A program made the position numbers and the translations under genes. From Aliamphritea spongicola (GTDB lineage: Bacteria; Pseudomonadota; Gammaproteobacteria; Pseudomonadales; Balneatricaceae): DNA of 64,000 nt. Numbering within the stretch: the first letter of the stretch is position 1; every line of letters starts with the position of its first letter. A model generated the notes under the pieces. That model was not told the DNA's origin and searched no databases. It saw nothing but the letters and a program-made list of their open reading frames with translations. This document shows positions 34,373 to 46,109 of the stretch, in pieces. The stretch lies in assembly GCA_024347235.1 (NCBI GenBank), contig AP025283.1:4402001-4466000 (forward strand), read 5' to 3'.

Positions 34373-37300
34373 TTAGTGCAGATCCTGCAGACGGCGCACT
34401 TCTTTCTCTTCGCCATACTGCATTGCCATGATCATTGCTTCAGCACCAGCCAGCGTAGTGGTATAAGGCACTTTGTGCTGCAGTGCTGTGCGACGGATCT
34501 CAGCAGAATCAGCGATCGCCTTACGGCCTTCAGTGGTGTTGATGGCATAGGCAATTTCATCGTTCTTCAACATATCAACAATGTTCGGACGACCTTCCAT
34601 TACCTTGTTCACCAGACCTACTTCAATACCGGCATCTGTCAGCAGCGCAGCTGTACCGCTGGTTGCAACCAGCGTAAAGCCAAGATCAATCAGATCACGG
34701 GCCAGCTTCAGCGCACCCTGCTTATCCACATCACGTACAGAGATAAACGCCTTACCTTTGGCAGGCATCTTATCACCGGCACCGCGAACAGCTTTCATGA
34801 ATGCTTCGCCGAAGGTTTCACCCACACCCATTACTTCACCAGTAGACTTCATCTCCGGGCTCAGAATAGGGTCAACACCCTGGAACTTGTTGAACGGGAA
34901 GACAGCTTCTTTCACGTTAAACATTTCAGGGACGATTTCTTCAGTGAAGCCCAGCTCGCTCAGTTTCTTACCGGTCATAACCAGTGCGGCAATTTTCGCC
35001 AGGGAAACACCGATACACTTGGACACGAACGGCACTGTACGGGACGCACGCGGGTTAACTTCGATTACATAGATTTCGCCATCCTGGTACGCCAGCTGAA
35101 CGTTCATCAGACCAACTACACCCAGCTCAAGCGCCATCTTCTTCACCTGCTCACGCATCTGATCCTGCACATCAGCAGGCAGACTGTAAGGCGGCAGAGA
35201 ACATGCAGAGTCACCGGAGTGAACACCAGCTTGCTCAATGTGCTGCATGATGGCACCGATCACAACGATCTCGCCGTCACAGATAGCATCAATATCCACT
35301 TCAACAGCAGCATTCAGGAAGTGATCCAGCAGTACCGGCGCGTCATGAGATACCTGTACAGCAGTATTCATGTACTGACGCAGTTCAGCTTCGTTGTAAA
35401 CGATTTCCATCGCCCGGCCACCCAGAACGTAGGATGGACGCACAACCAGCGGGTACTCCAGCTTAGCCGCTTCAATGATGGCTTCTTCCTGACTGCGCAC
35501 AGTCGCGTTTTCAGGCTGCTTCAGACCCAGACGCTTCAGCATTTGCTGGAACTGTTCACGGTCTTCCGCACGGTCAATCGCTTCAGGAGACGTACCGATA
35601 ATTGGTACACCCGCCTGCTCCAGCGCCAGCGCCAGTTTCAGAGGCGTCTGACCACCGTACTGAACGATCACACCCTTAGGCTGTTCAACGTGGACAATCT
35701 CCAGTACGTCTTCCAGAGTGATCGGCTCAAAGTAGAGACGGTCAGATGTATCATAATCGGTAGAAACCGTTTCAGGGTTACAGTTAACCATGATGGTTTC
35801 GTAGCCGTCTTCACGGGCAGCCAGTGCCGCGTGTACACAGCAGTAATCAAACTCAATACCCTGACCGATACGGTTAGGGCCGCCACCGATAACCATGATC
35901 TTGTCACGGTCAGACGGGTTAGACTCACACTCTTCTTCGTAAGTGGAGTACATGTAAGCAGTATCAGTTGAGAACTCAGCCGCGCAGGTATCAACACGTT
36001 TGAATACCGGACGGATATCCAGGCTGTGACGCTGCTTACGCACCTGCTTCTCGCTCACACCCAGCAGTGTCGCCAGACGGGCATCAGAGAAACCTTTACG
36101 CTTCAGACGGAACAGCGTGTCCTTATCCAGTTCAGACAGCGCCATTTCAGAAACACGCTGCTCTTCTTTGATCAGGTCTTCAATCTGTACCAGGAACCAT
36201 GGGTCGATGCCGGACAGCTCATACAGCTCTTCCATGCTCATACCCAGACGCATGGCGTCGGCCAGGTACCAGATACGCTCAGCACCCGGCTGCTTCATTT
36301 CACGGATGATATCGGAACGCACATCTTCGTCGTCCAGATTCACAATCGGATCCAGGCCTGTTGCACCGACCTCCAGACCGCGCAGTGCTTTCTGCAGAGA
36401 TTCCTGCTGAGTACGGCCAATCGCCATTACCTCACCCACGGACTTCATCTGAGTAGTCAGACGGTCATTCGCCTGCGGGAATTTCTCGAAAGTGAAACGC
36501 GGAATCTTAGTAACAACGTAGTCAATCGCCGGTTCAAAAGACGCAGGGGTCGCGCCGCCGGTGATGTCGTTCTGCAGCTCATCCAGGGTATAACCAATGG
36601 CCAGCTTGGCAGCCACTTTAGCAATCGGGAAACCGGTCGCTTTGGATGCCAGTGCAGATGAACGGGATACCCGCGGGTTCATCTCGATAACCACCATACG
36701 GCCAGTCTTCGGACACATACCGAACTGTACGTTAGAACCGCCGGTTTCTACGCCGATCTCACGCAGTACTGCCAGGGAGGCATTACGCATGATCTGATAT
36801 TCTTTATCGGTCAGGGTCTGTGCAGGTGCAACGGTGATAGAGTCACCGGTGTGTACACCCATGGCATCAAAGTTTTCGATGGCACAGATGATGATGCAGT
36901 TGTCGTTTTTGTCACGGACAACTTCCATCTCGTATTCTTTCCAGCCAATCAGGGACTCATCAATCAGCAGCTCGCTGGTTGGTGACAGATCCAGGCCGCG
37001 TTCGCAGATCTCAACAAATTCTTCTTTGTTGTATGCGATACCGCCACCGGTACCACCCATGGTGAAAGACGGACGGATAATACAAGGGAAGCCCAGCTGC
37101 GCCTGAACCTGGATCGCCTCTTCCATACTGTGAGCAATCGCAGCACGCGGGCATTCCAGACCGATGTCTTTCATCGCCTTATCGAAACGGTCACGGTCTT
37201 CAGCTTTGTCGATAGTGTCTGCGTTTGCGCCAACCATCTCTACGCCGAATTTCTCCAGCACACCTTCGCGCTCAAGATCCAGCGCACAGTTCAGTGCAGT

Positions 37301-37579
37301 CTGACCACCCATTGTTGGCAGCACTGCATCCGGACGCTCTTTCTCGATAATTTTCGCAACGGTCTGCCACTGAATAGGCTCAATGTACGTCGCGTCAGCC
37401 ATACTTGGATCGGTCATAATGGTGGCTGGGTTAGAGTTCACCAGAATAACGCGATAGCCTTCTTCACGAAGGGCTTTACAGGCTTGAGCACCTGAATAGT
37501 CAAACTCACAGGCTTGACCGATAACGATAGGCCCCGCACCGAGGATCAGAATACTTTGTATATCCGTACGTTTAGGCAT
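34373..37579 (-). CDS. carB: Carbamoyl-phosphate synthase large subunit
   Basis: Makes carbamoyl phosphate from bicarbonate, ATP and glutamine-derived ammonia for pyrimidine and arginine synthesis. Two duplicated ATP-grasp halves ([39 protein letters not shown]) and a C-terminal MGS-like allosteric domain ([20 protein letters not shown]). 1068 residues and fully open, unusual in this error-rich window. It lies 111 bp downstream of carA. Confidence 0.98.
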   Translation of the reverse strand: MPKRTDIQSILILGAGPIVIGQACEFDYSGAQACKALREEGYRVILVNSNPATIMTDPSMADATYIEPIQWQTVAKIIEKERPDAVLPTMGGQTALNCALDLEREGVLEKFGVEMVGANADTIDKAEDRDRFDKAMKDIGLECPRAAIAHSMEEAIQVQAQLGFPCIIRPSFTMGGTGGGIAYNKEEFVEICERGLDLSPTSELLIDESLIGWKEYEMEVVRDKNDNCIIICAIENFDAMGVHTGDSITVAPAQTLTDKEYQIMRNASLAVLREIGVETGGSNVQFGMCPKTGRMVVIEMNPRVSRSSALASKATGFPIAKVAAKLAIGYTLDELQNDITGGATPASFEPAIDYVVTKIPRFTFEKFPQANDRLTTQMKSVGEVMAIGRTQQESLQKALRGLEVGATGLDPIVNLDDEDVRSDIIREMKQPGAERIWYLADAMRLGMSMEELYELSGIDPWFLVQIEDLIKEEQRVSEMALSELDKDTLFRLKRKGFSDARLATLLGVSEKQVRKQRHSLDIRPVFKRVDTCAAEFSTDTAYMYSTYEEECESNPSDRDKIMVIGGGPNRIGQGIEFDYCCVHAALAAREDGYETIMVNCNPETVSTDYDTSDRLYFEPITLEDVLEIVHVEQPKGVIVQYGGQTPLKLALALEQAGVPIIGTSPEAIDRAEDREQFQQMLKRLGLKQPENATVRSQEEAIIEAAKLEYPLVVRPSYVLGGRAMEIVYNEAELRQYMNTAVQVSHDAPVLLDHFLNAAVEVDIDAICDGEIVVIGAIMQHIEQAGVHSGDSACSLPPYSLPADVQDQMREQVKKMALELGVVGLMNVQLAYQDGEIYVIEVNPRASRTVPFVSKCIGVSLAKIAALVMTGKKLSELGFTEEIVPEMFNVKEAVFPFNKFQGVDPILSPEMKSTGEVMGVGETFGEAFMKAVRGAGDKMPAKGKAFISVRDVDKQGALKLARDLIDLGFTLVATSGTAALLTDAGIEVGLVNKVMEGRPNIVDMLKNDEIAYAINTTEGRKAIADSAEIRRTALQHKVPYTTTLAGAEAMIMAMQYGEEKEVRRLQDLH

Positions 37580-37690
37580 GTGTAATCAACCGATCTTCAA
37601 AAGATTCAACGGGAATTTTACCAGCCGGTAAAATTCTCTCATTCAAATCCGCCCGGATATACCGGGCGGAAAATATTGCTGTGACGGGAA

Positions 37691-38828
37691 ATCAGCCCGC
37701 CTTACGCTCTGCCATTGCCGCAATGAAGCGGTCAAACAGAGGGCCACATCATGGGGCCGGACTCGCTTCAGGGTGCCCCTGGAAGCTGAATGCCACCCGG
37801 TCAGTCCGCTCAATCCCCTGCAGGGAACCGTCGAACAGTGACTTATGGGTTGCACGGATCGTTTCAGGCAGAGAATCCTCATCCACTGCGAAGCCGTGAT
37901 TCTGGCTGGTAATCAGCACCTGAGAAGAATCCAGATCCTGTACCGGGTGGTTCGCACCGTGATGACCGAACTTCATCTTCACTGTGTTAGCACCGGAAGC
38001 CAGCGCCAGTAACTGATGGCCCAGGCAGATACCGAAAACCGGCAACTCAGTTTCACAGATTTCAGTGATCGCCTTAATCGCGTAGTCACAAGGCTCCGGG
38101 TCACCCGGGCCATTAGACAGAAACACACCGTCAGGATTCAGCGCCAGTACTTCAGCAGCAGGTGTCTGTGCAGGCACAACCGTCAGACGGCAGCCACGCT
38201 CAACCAGCATACGCAGAATGTTACGCTTCACACCGTAATCGTAGGCAACAACATGATAAGGCAGTTCTTCTGCAGAACGCTCCTGATGACCCTCAACCAG
38301 ATCCCAGGTAGAAGACGTCCACTCGTAAGACTCTTCAGTGGTCACAACCTTCGCCAGATCCATACCCTTCAGACCAGGAAACTCCTGTGCTGCAGCCAGC
38401 GCAGCTGCTTCGCTCAGGTCTTCACCCGCCATCACGCAACCGCTCAGGGAACCTTTTTCACGCAGAATGCGTGTCAGGCGACGGGTATCGATATCAGCAA
38501 TACCAACAATGTTGTTGGCTTTCAGGTAGTCATCCAGGCTTTGCTCATTACGCCAGCTGCTGGCCAGCAATGGCAGATCCCGGATTACAAGACCGGCAAC
38601 CCAGGTTTTAGCCGACTCTTCATCTTCATTTGTTGTGCCCACATTGCCAATGTGCGGGTATGTAAGAGTCACAATCTGACGGCAGTAGGATGGGTCCGTC
38701 AGAATCTCCTGATAACCAGTCATAGAAGTGTTAAACACCACCTCACCAGAGGACTGGCCATCCGCGCCAATAGCTACTCCCCGGAAGATACTTCCGTCTT
38801 CAAGGGCCAGAATGGCTGGTCTTGTCAA
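37691..38828 (-). CDS. carA: Carbamoyl-phosphate synthase small (glutaminase) subunit
   Basis: Glutamine amidotransferase subunit feeding ammonia to CarB. N-terminal [20 protein letters not shown]; triad Cys in [16 protein letters not shown]; His in [10 protein letters not shown]. The start is TTG (38826-38828) with GGGGAGG 7 bases upstream. At least two deletions in G/C runs near 37755-37775 disrupt the C-terminus, which otherwise ends ...[20 protein letters not shown]. About 380 residues. A folded leader with a terminator-like hairpin precedes it. Confidence 0.95.
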
Positions 38829-38880
38829 ATCAACCTCCCCGCTTAGAGCGCATCTAAACAGAATCAATAACTTAGAATCA

Positions 38881-38948
38881 ACAACCGATAAGTTGCAAAA
38901 AAGCGAGACAGAACAAAAGTCCATCTCGCTTTTCAAAAATCCGGTTGT
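38881..38948 (-). promoter_or_regulatory. Candidate transcription attenuator in the carAB leader
   Basis: Minus strand: a 10-bp stem (aaaagcgaga, 38899-38908, with tctcgctttt, 38924-38933) ending in T6, all enclosed by a second helix acaaccg/cggttgt (38881-38887 with 38942-38948). It lies 50-120 bases before carA with no other minus-strand gene upstream, so it would interrupt the carAB transcript itself rather than end another one. Confidence 0.6.
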
Positions 38949-38975
38949 CGCATTTACTGTATGCAAAACGGCGGT

Positions 38976-39003
38976 ATTTTAGTGCATTCCCCGCAACTGT
39001 CTA
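38976..39003 (-). promoter_or_regulatory. Possible carAB promoter
   Basis: TAGACA, 16-base spacer, TAAAAT on the minus strand; transcription would start just upstream of the attenuator-like hairpin. Moderate match only. Confidence 0.4.
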
Positions 39004-39167
39004 TGGGCAACATATAACCTTAACCGGCAATTGCCATCCATAAGTATATTCACCACTCTGAGGAAAAGCCTTATTCACTGTCATCGTTCCGTCATCTGCA
39101 GCGCATTTAATAGCGGCGATTTTTAAGGATGAAATTCGCACCCCAACTGCATCCGGAAACCGAGATA

Positions 39168-41148
39168 ATGAAAATATCCACGATCAACCGCCTGACAACC
39201 ACCGCCCTGCTGATCATCGTCAGCATACTGGCCGTCGCTATGTTCTGGTCACTGGCCAAACTGAATCAGAGTTTTAACGCTACCGGTCACTACACCGACC
39301 TGCAGCAACACATTACCCACACCATCAGCCGGCCGGTACTGAGCTACCTGAGACTGGCGGACACCACCCTGCTAAGTGAAATCGACACTAATATAACCGC
39401 ACTGAATAGCAACACCTCGCCACTGCAGAACCTGCCCGATGAAGCCCGCCAACAGCTGCAGCTGCAACTGCAGGATCTTCAGTCAACTGCCCTGTTTGAA
39501 CTACGTGAAGCCGGCAAGCTGAAAAACCCGCAGTCACTGCTGATCAACGCTGAAAATGAAATCCTGGCCAGCCTCAGCCAGCTGAATGACTACACGCTGC
39601 AGGCCAACCCACAGCAACAGACACTGGCCAGCCGCTACCGGCAACATATACAGCAACTGTCATTACAACTCCCCGAACTCAGCCACAGCCGTGAACGTTA
39701 TTTCAGCAATAGCACCCGTGACCGCAGCAACATACAACAGGCCCTCAACCAGCTAAATCGGCAACAGGAAGCCTTACAGGCACTGCCCCGCCTGAACATA
39801 TTTACCGAAACCGAAGAAGACGACCTGCAATCCCTGCTCGGCCTGGAGTCTGAGGATAACGAAACAGCCCGGGAAGAGCTTGGTAATATATATAATGAAG
39901 AACTGGCCAGCCTGTTACGCCGCTACCTGAAAGACCTCAGCAATATAGAAAACATTTACACAGCCAAGACCAGCGCCAGCAACAACAGCCTGCAACTGAT
40001 AACAGCGCTGGAAACCACCCTGCAAAAACTCAAAAATACTGCAGATCAGCAATACCGGACCACCGAAAACAATGTATACATTCTGCTGATCAGCTGCCTC
40101 ACCATGATCACTGTGGTTGCACTGCTGATGAGTGCAGTCAGCACACTGCTGAGTAACACCCTGCGTGCCACCAGCAAAAGCATCCAACAGCTGGCCTGTG
40201 GCAATCTGTCATCACAGACCACTGATAAAAGCCGCATCACCGAAATCAGCACACTTAATTCCGCCAGCCAGCAACTTAACAACTATCTGCAACAGCTGAT
40301 CACCCAGCTGAACCGGCAAAGCAGCAGCCTGAATAAACTTGGCAGAGATCTCAGCAACAGCGCCTGCTCACTGGATGAAATCGTCGCCGCCCAGCAATCA
40401 GCTACCCAGATCATTGCTGACGAAATCAGCCGGCTCAGTGAATCCAATTCAGAAGTAGTCCGCAGCGCAACAGAAACATCAGACTCAACGCAACAGGCCA
40501 TGGCACTCAGCCAGAACGGCGTCAACCAGATGGAACGCACCCGGGAAAGCATCCTCAGCCTGGTTACGGAAACTCAGACAACCCACAACACCTTTCAGGT
40601 ACTTAAAGAAGACGGCAAAAATATCGGTAACGCATTAACGGTTATTCAGAAACTGGCTGATCAGACCAACCTGCTGGCACTAAATGCCGCGATTGAAGCC
40701 GCCAGAGCAGGCGAACAGGGAGAGGATTCGCAGTGGTTGCCGACGAAGTCCGGGGTTAGCCGGCAACACCACCACCGCCGCGGAGCAGATCAGCAGCATC
40801 ATACTTAAACTCAATGCAGCTATTGATGAGTCATCCGGACGAATCGAACACCAGCAGGAACTGGTTCAGCAGAGCGTCGCACTGGCCGATGATGCAAAAC
40901 AAAGCATCGACAACATCCGCAATGCAATCAATGATATTAACCAGATGAACAGCCTGATTACAGCCTCAGCAGAACAGCAGTCCGCCATGACCGACCAGAT
41001 CGCCCTTGGCATTCGCACCACCGTAGAACAATCAGACCGGTCCGCCCGGGAGTCGGATAACAACCAGCGCTACGCCGGCAAAGTTGAAAGAATCAGCGAA
41101 AGTCTGTCAGGCCTGCTCGCCAACTTCACTGAAACCAAGCCACAATAA
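39168..41148 (+). CDS. Methyl-accepting chemotaxis protein
   Basis: Transmembrane chemoreceptor. Helix 1 at residues 5-27 ([20 protein letters not shown]), a helical periplasmic domain of about 270 residues rich in Q, L and N, helix 2 near 305-330, a HAMP region, then the signalling domain with tip [35 protein letters not shown]. Two G deletions (near 40720 and 40756) interrupt the tip. ATG 39168 puts the first helix in the normal place; ATG 39129 would add 13 residues. The ligand is unknown. It stands alone and ends at a terminator. Confidence 0.92.
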
Positions 41149-41163
41149 CCTTTTACAGATACA

Positions 41164-41195
41164 AAAGCCCCGCAGACTTATCGTCCCGGGGCTTT
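41164..41195. terminator. Terminator between the chemoreceptor and the SbmA-like gene
   Basis: 9-bp stem aaagccccg / cggggcttt around a 14-base loop, with short A and T stretches on the two sides. It serves the two convergent genes. Confidence 0.75.
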
Positions 41196-41216
41196 CTCAT
41201 TTACTCAGAGAGCTGA

Positions 41217-42510
41217 TTACTGCGCAGTTCCCGGCTCAGCCACTGCCTCACTGTCAATTTCAGGTAACGGCTGATGATGAATAACCGCTTCAAAAGAAGC
41301 CAGACGCTTATACACGGACAACAGCTCAACAATGGTTGTCCATGAATTCACCAGATACTGGAAAGAATTACTCACTTGACCAAAGGCGGTCAGGATCTGC
41401 TGTAACACACCAAAGGTGATCGCCCCTACCGCAATGGTCGGCACCAGCAATACAAATACAAAAATATTGTCCGCCTGCAGATACATCATCCGGGCAACAT
41501 TGAAGTACATATAATGAAAGTAGAGACGGAAATAGTTTTTCCGCACATTACCAAACAGTTCCCGCAGGGTTACCGGCTCAGCACGGGCCTCATCATCCTC
41601 ACCGTACACCAGCTCTTTACGGAAAGCCGCTTCCACCCGCTGATTTTTAAATTCCAGACCCGGCAGCTTGATACCCACCAGCGCCAGCAAACCGGTACCG
41701 AAAATCGCCCACACCAGCGCCGCATAGAACAGCGGATGAGGAATTGCACCGACAATCGGCAACTCAGATACATAACTGGATAACGACCAAAGCACCGGCA
41801 GGAAGGCAAACAGCGTCATCACAGAATCAATGATCGACACCCCAGCCCCTCCATAATAGAAGCAAACCGCATGGTATCTTCCTGTATCCGCTGTGAGGCA
41901 CCCTCAATATGCCGTACCTGCTCCCACTTAGCGGTGTAGTAATCATTCATGGCCGTACGCCAGCGGAAAATAAAGTGACTGACAAAGAAACGCGTCACCA
42001 CAAAGACAAAGATCGCCAGAAAGGCTATCTCAGAAAAGATCACAATCAGATCAAACAGCTCAGACGAAACAGACGATACCTTCTCATCCGTTACCGCCGC
42101 CGCGGCCGCGTCTCCACCCTCAGGATCAATAGGCTTCAGCGCCGTCTGAACTAAATCGAAAAACGGCCGACGCCAGTTATTAATCGCCACCGACACCTGA
42201 ACAGAAAAATAGGTAGAAAACAAAATCGCAGAAGAGCCGACAATCGACCACCACTGCCACTTATGATTGGCATACTTAAACCAGAAAAGCGAAAACAGCC
42301 CCGTACAAAGGAAGTAGTAACCATAGAACAGCAGAAATGAATCCGTAACGAAATGCCCCAAACCGATAACCGGCTGTTCGTCTGTTATATCCAGACCGAC
42401 AAGCGCCGCCATCTCATCATTAAAGCCGTACCATATCCCGCAACTCAGGCCCGAAAACAACACCACCGATAAAAAGAACATTCTCGGGTTGGGGAAAAAG
42501 AATTAAACAT
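41217..42510 (-). CDS. sbmA: SbmA/BacA-family peptide transporter
   Basis: Inner-membrane proton-driven importer of peptides and peptide antibiotics (microcins, bleomycin). Reads [20 protein letters not shown] after one T is restored near 42497, with helices through [20 protein letters not shown], the conserved [33 protein letters not shown] region, and [21 protein letters not shown] near the end. A second break (G run) is near 41847. About 432 residues. BacA homologues in other genera can import very-long-chain or cobalamin substrates, so the cargo is not certain. Confidence 0.9.
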
Positions 42511-42728
42511 ACAAATATTCCTATCAGACGAGTCTCTGTAAGACGGGCAGCCCGATTAAAAGTTCACGCTACCTTCGCACACCGGTCACCACACAGCCTA
42601 ACAGAGAACCGTAACCTGAGCATGCTCTAAACCAATAAATAGTATTTTGCTTTCCAACACTTACCCTCGAAAAGGGTAACGAAGCCTCTTTATGCAGCAC
42701 AGCTAAAACCCACCATGCTAAAGCTCAG

Positions 42729-43516
42729 TTACCACTTCCAGGGCACAATTTGCGGCCTGAAATTTTCCACAGTCACCGCCAAACTTTCATCGGTATCCAA
42801 ACGCCCGCTATGCAAGCCTACCAGATACCAGCCATCTTTCTCTTCAGACAACACCGGCCCGCCTGAATCACCACCGGTGGTACGGCAATTACTCTGCAGT
42901 AAACGCTTACTTTCATGCAAAGCCTTAACCGTACAACCTGTCTGAACCGTTAACACAAATGCCCGGTCTCCCCGGTAACCCGCCTGTACCAGCAGCTTAC
43001 CCTGAAACATTCCATTTCCATCCAGTAACGGCAGATAACCCAACTCTTTTCCCAGCGGACGGTTGAGCTTCAGCAACGCCCAGTCACGCTTCACCTTATT
43101 CATTTCATTGTGCTTTGAAAATGTGTAACCCGGGGCGATCTGCATTGAGACACCTTTGGCAATCCCTGAAAAGACTCCTTTTCAACACCCGCCACAAAGG
43201 TCAGATACTTCGCCGGATACCAGCGCCCCACCCGCTGATTCCACAAACAGTGCGCCGCGGTGAGCACAACATCCTCCGCCACCAGCGTCGCCGTACAGTG
43301 TCCATACCCCGCGAGATTGATCCGCCCAATTGCCCGCCAGGGAAACTGTTGGCTCGACACCCATTTACGTTCTTGCGGATAATTCTTATGTAAGACTGAA
43401 GTCGCACTTCTATCATTGCTCTCCTGAGCAAGAACATTACCTGCCAACAACATTCCGGTAATCAGCAAAAACAGTAACCGCTGCACAGTCTTATAAAAAA
43501 CACTAACACCCTTCAC
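42729..43516 (-). CDS. Secreted trypsin-like serine protease
   Basis: Chymotrypsin-fold S1 protease with a signal peptide (LLFLLITGMLLAGNVLAQ). Triad: His in VLTAAHCLW, Asp in RDWALLKLN, Ser in TTGGDSGGPVL. All three are present, so it should be active in the periplasm or outside. One frame break near 43150, between SFQGLPKVS and MQIAPGYTF. About 262 residues. The start appears to be GTG 43514-43516. It lies directly after the Lnt-like gene of the pilus region; whether it acts on pilins is unknown. Confidence 0.85.
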
Positions 43517-43543
43517 CTTTTAAGCGACATATAAAACCAACCG

Positions 43544-45354
43544 TTAAAACCTCAAACGAAACCATGCAGGTTTGCCTGTCGCAATATCCGTTAGTTTCTC
43601 AGCCTGCAATTTCACTACACGGCCATCTTTATACACCAGAAAAACACCATTCTCGTAATCCAGCAGCAGATACTGGCCATAAATCGTGTCTACAGCGGCA
43701 AAAGTCCATTTTTTAGCAACTGTTCTGCATCAGATAAATCACCATCGAAGGCAGCAAAACGTGAACGGATAATATTCTGATCAGCAGCCGCAGCTACCCC
43801 TGTCTGTCTGACAATAAAATCATATGCAGACACACCTTTGCCGTGCTGAGCTCGCACCATATCATCAGGTTGCTCACCCAACTGACTGATCAGACTGAAA
43901 GACACCAAACCGGATAACCCGGCAATGACAACAACATTCACAACAACACTTCCTGAACGCTCTGTAGCCTCGCCAACCGGATACTGACGAAACCTGTAAA
44001 GGAAACATCCCACCGAGAACAACACAACCAACAGACTGATTACAAAAACCTGCCGGTAATAATCTGCAAAAACGACCGCTGAGAAGTAACAATATCTCCC
44101 CTGACAATACCGGCCTCCTGCTCAGGCAACTTTTGCTGTACCTCCCCGATGATTAATAATGGCCGTGGGGCCGGAATTTGCGACTCGCAACAAGGGCAAG
44201 CCCAGTTCAGCAGCTCTGAGCTGCTCCATACGCAGATGATATTCAGGTAACAGACTTCCTGTCAGCAAACGGTCATTAACCGTCACAATTAGCATATCGA
44301 CGGTACGTGCCCTTTCCCTGAGCAAATTGACAAAAAAGACTCTGAACAAACAAAGGTAGCAGCAGAAACCCCTTAATGCTTACTGCAGACTGATACGTCC
44401 CTGCCTGCAAATAACTTTCAAAGGCCGGCACGGGATACTCCTTATCATTGCTGATAAATGTATCAACCACCCGATCCCTGAATACATTACTGCTGATCAC
44501 ATTGCCCTGTTCATTGAGAAGATACTGATGAGACAACACATAAGGCGCATCTACCCGGGAGATAATTGCATCAGAAAGAGACGTAAAGTCACCACTGAAA
44601 CCAGGTAAAACAGACTCAGGAAAAACCACCAGATCCAGATCATCACTGCTGGTCAATTGCTGTTGTAATGAGTTTAGCTGCGAAAGCCACACTTCCAGAT
44701 TTCCGGGGACACCCGGGAAGTTAATCACATCACTGGTCAGGCTAGTCTGTAATAAAGCAACCTTAACAGACGTTTGTGAATGCTCCGTCTCTGACCCGGA
44801 GACAAGCCATAGCACACTGAAACCGCTCACCAACACTGTTTTCCAGATCCATCCCCACAACAGTAAGGCCAGCGTAAGCAGCCAGTACAGCGCAGTCTGC
44901 CATTCATTCCCCAGATAAGGGCTTATCAAACCGTTGAACGGGCTGTTCACCCAGGCCGCCCCTAAACTGAACGGAAATCCTGTTGCGCCTAATGCAAACT
45001 CTGCAACAGCAAACACCATTGCAGCGTTGAGTACACCCCAAACACTGCCACACTTCACAAACCAGGCACTGCAAAAGCCGATAACCCCAAAATAGAGAGC
45101 TAACACAAAAATCAGAGCAAGGTAGATAGGTAACGAAAGGTCACCAACCCCATAGAAGACGACACAGCCAATCAGCCCGCCGATGCTCAGCGAGCCCAGC
45201 CCGGCAGCAAACCGGCTGCAATACACACATAACCCCCAGGCCAGATAACCGATAACAGCCCCCGGCCAGAGATTAAACAACGGTGTCGTCAGTAAAAACC
45301 CGCCGTACTAACAGCAGTCAGCACATAACTACTGAGCAAACGACTGCAGATCAT
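43544..45354 (-). CDS. Apolipoprotein N-acyltransferase-like membrane hydrolase with extra C-terminal domain
   Basis: About 605 residues after repair. An N-terminal polytopic region starts MICSRLLSSYVLTAVSTAGF. A nitrilase-fold domain follows with Lnt-type catalytic residues: Glu in VVFPESVLPGF, Lys in NDKEYPVPAFESYL, Cys in PFVCSESFFVNLL. Two more hydrophobic segments come next (QVFVISLLVVLFSVGCFLYR and a second), then about 110 soluble residues (ending ATGKPAWFRLRF) that ordinary Lnt lacks. At least six T, A or G run errors lie near 45310, 44362, 44345, 44150, 44070 and 43710. It follows the TPR lipoprotein by 11 bp, apparently as the last gene of the pilus operon. It may acylate a pilus-specific lipoprotein such as its neighbour; this is inference. 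Confidence 0.75.
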
Positions 45355-45365
45355 CAAGGATTTTT

Positions 45366-45788
45366 CTAACTCAGGATCACGTTTTTAGGCGGGGTCGATT
45401 GCAAGTACTTATCCAGATACAGCGTCCCCTTACCCAGATTCAGTAACGCAAGGTTAAACAAGGCCTTACGGTGTCGGCGGTCAATAATGATGACCCGCTC
45501 GAAACTTCTTTCAGCTTCTGCCAGTTTATCCAGCCGATACGCCGACACGCCCAGCCTGAACCAGGTCTCTGCCGACTCAGGCTGCTGTTCCGCCAACGCC
45601 AGATAGCTGCTGTAGCTGGCACTCCACTGCTTCTGAGAATATAACTGCGCAGCAGAAACCTTTAATGCCTCGGTGTCAGCCACGGGTGCAGCCACTGTGG
45701 GCTGATTGGCCACAGTACTACAACCCGCTAACCAAAAACTGAACAGCAAAACACACAACAACTGTTTATTCATACGGCTCTTATTCAT
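45366..45788 (-). CDS. TPR lipoprotein (TadD-like)
   Basis: 140 residues. Signal peptide with lipobox LAGCS, then about three TPR-like helix pairs (AAQLYSQKQWSASYSSYLAL; ESAETWFRLGVSAYRLDKLA; AERSFERVIIIDRRHRKALF). TadD lipoproteins of this kind support Tad pilus assembly and secretin function. The start ATG overlaps the DUF192 stop (ATGA). An alternative ATG five codons in (MNKQLLCVLL) gives a tidier signal peptide. It is shorter than classical TadD. Confidence 0.75.
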   Translation of the reverse strand: MNKSRMNKQLLCVLLFSFWLAGCSTVANQPTVAAPVADTEALKVSAAQLYSQKQWSASYSSYLALAEQQPESAETWFRLGVSAYRLDKLAEAERSFERVIIIDRRHRKALFNLALLNLGKGTLYLDKYLQSTPPKNVILS

Positions 45789-46104
45789 ACAAATGTTAAA
45801 TTCCCTTCATTAAAATCCAGACAACACCCTTTAATCAGGCTGTGTTTCCTAAAAGTAAACGCCCGCCCCTCAAGGGTTATTTTTGTACCCCTTGGGCAAA
45901 GCAATATCCGCCATGGCACCACATTTTCATGTACCGCCAAGACTTCTCCGTCTTTATTCAGAAACGCCACATCAATGGCCATACGCATAAAAATGTATGA
46001 ATACTGCCACCGGGCCGGAACAGCATTACCTCATTGTCACCAACGGAGAAATACATGGCTCCCAGCAGCCTGCGCATGAACGTTTCCATCCGAATAATAC
46101 GCAT
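45785..46104 (-). CDS. DUF192 family protein
   Basis: About 106 residues. Typical DUF192 pattern: MLFRPGGSIHTFFMRMAIDV, FLNKDGEVLAVHENVVPWR and a C-terminal beta-rich half. One T is missing near 46007. No signal peptide is seen, unlike many DUF192 proteins. The start ATG 46102-46104 lies 5 bp after the tadC stop. Genes of this family recur in Tad loci, but no biochemical role is known to me. Confidence 0.82.
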
Positions 46105-46109
46105 ACGCT

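Noticed and set aside
34376..35971. A long open frame of over 500 codons on the plus strand
   Set aside because: It is exactly antisense to the intact carB gene, has no ribosome site or recognisable domain, and reflects the codon pattern of carB on the opposite strand.
38950..38970. Possible ArgR box upstream of carA (TGCAT...ATGCG)
   Set aside because: The half-sites are too far apart and match the arginine operator consensus poorly.
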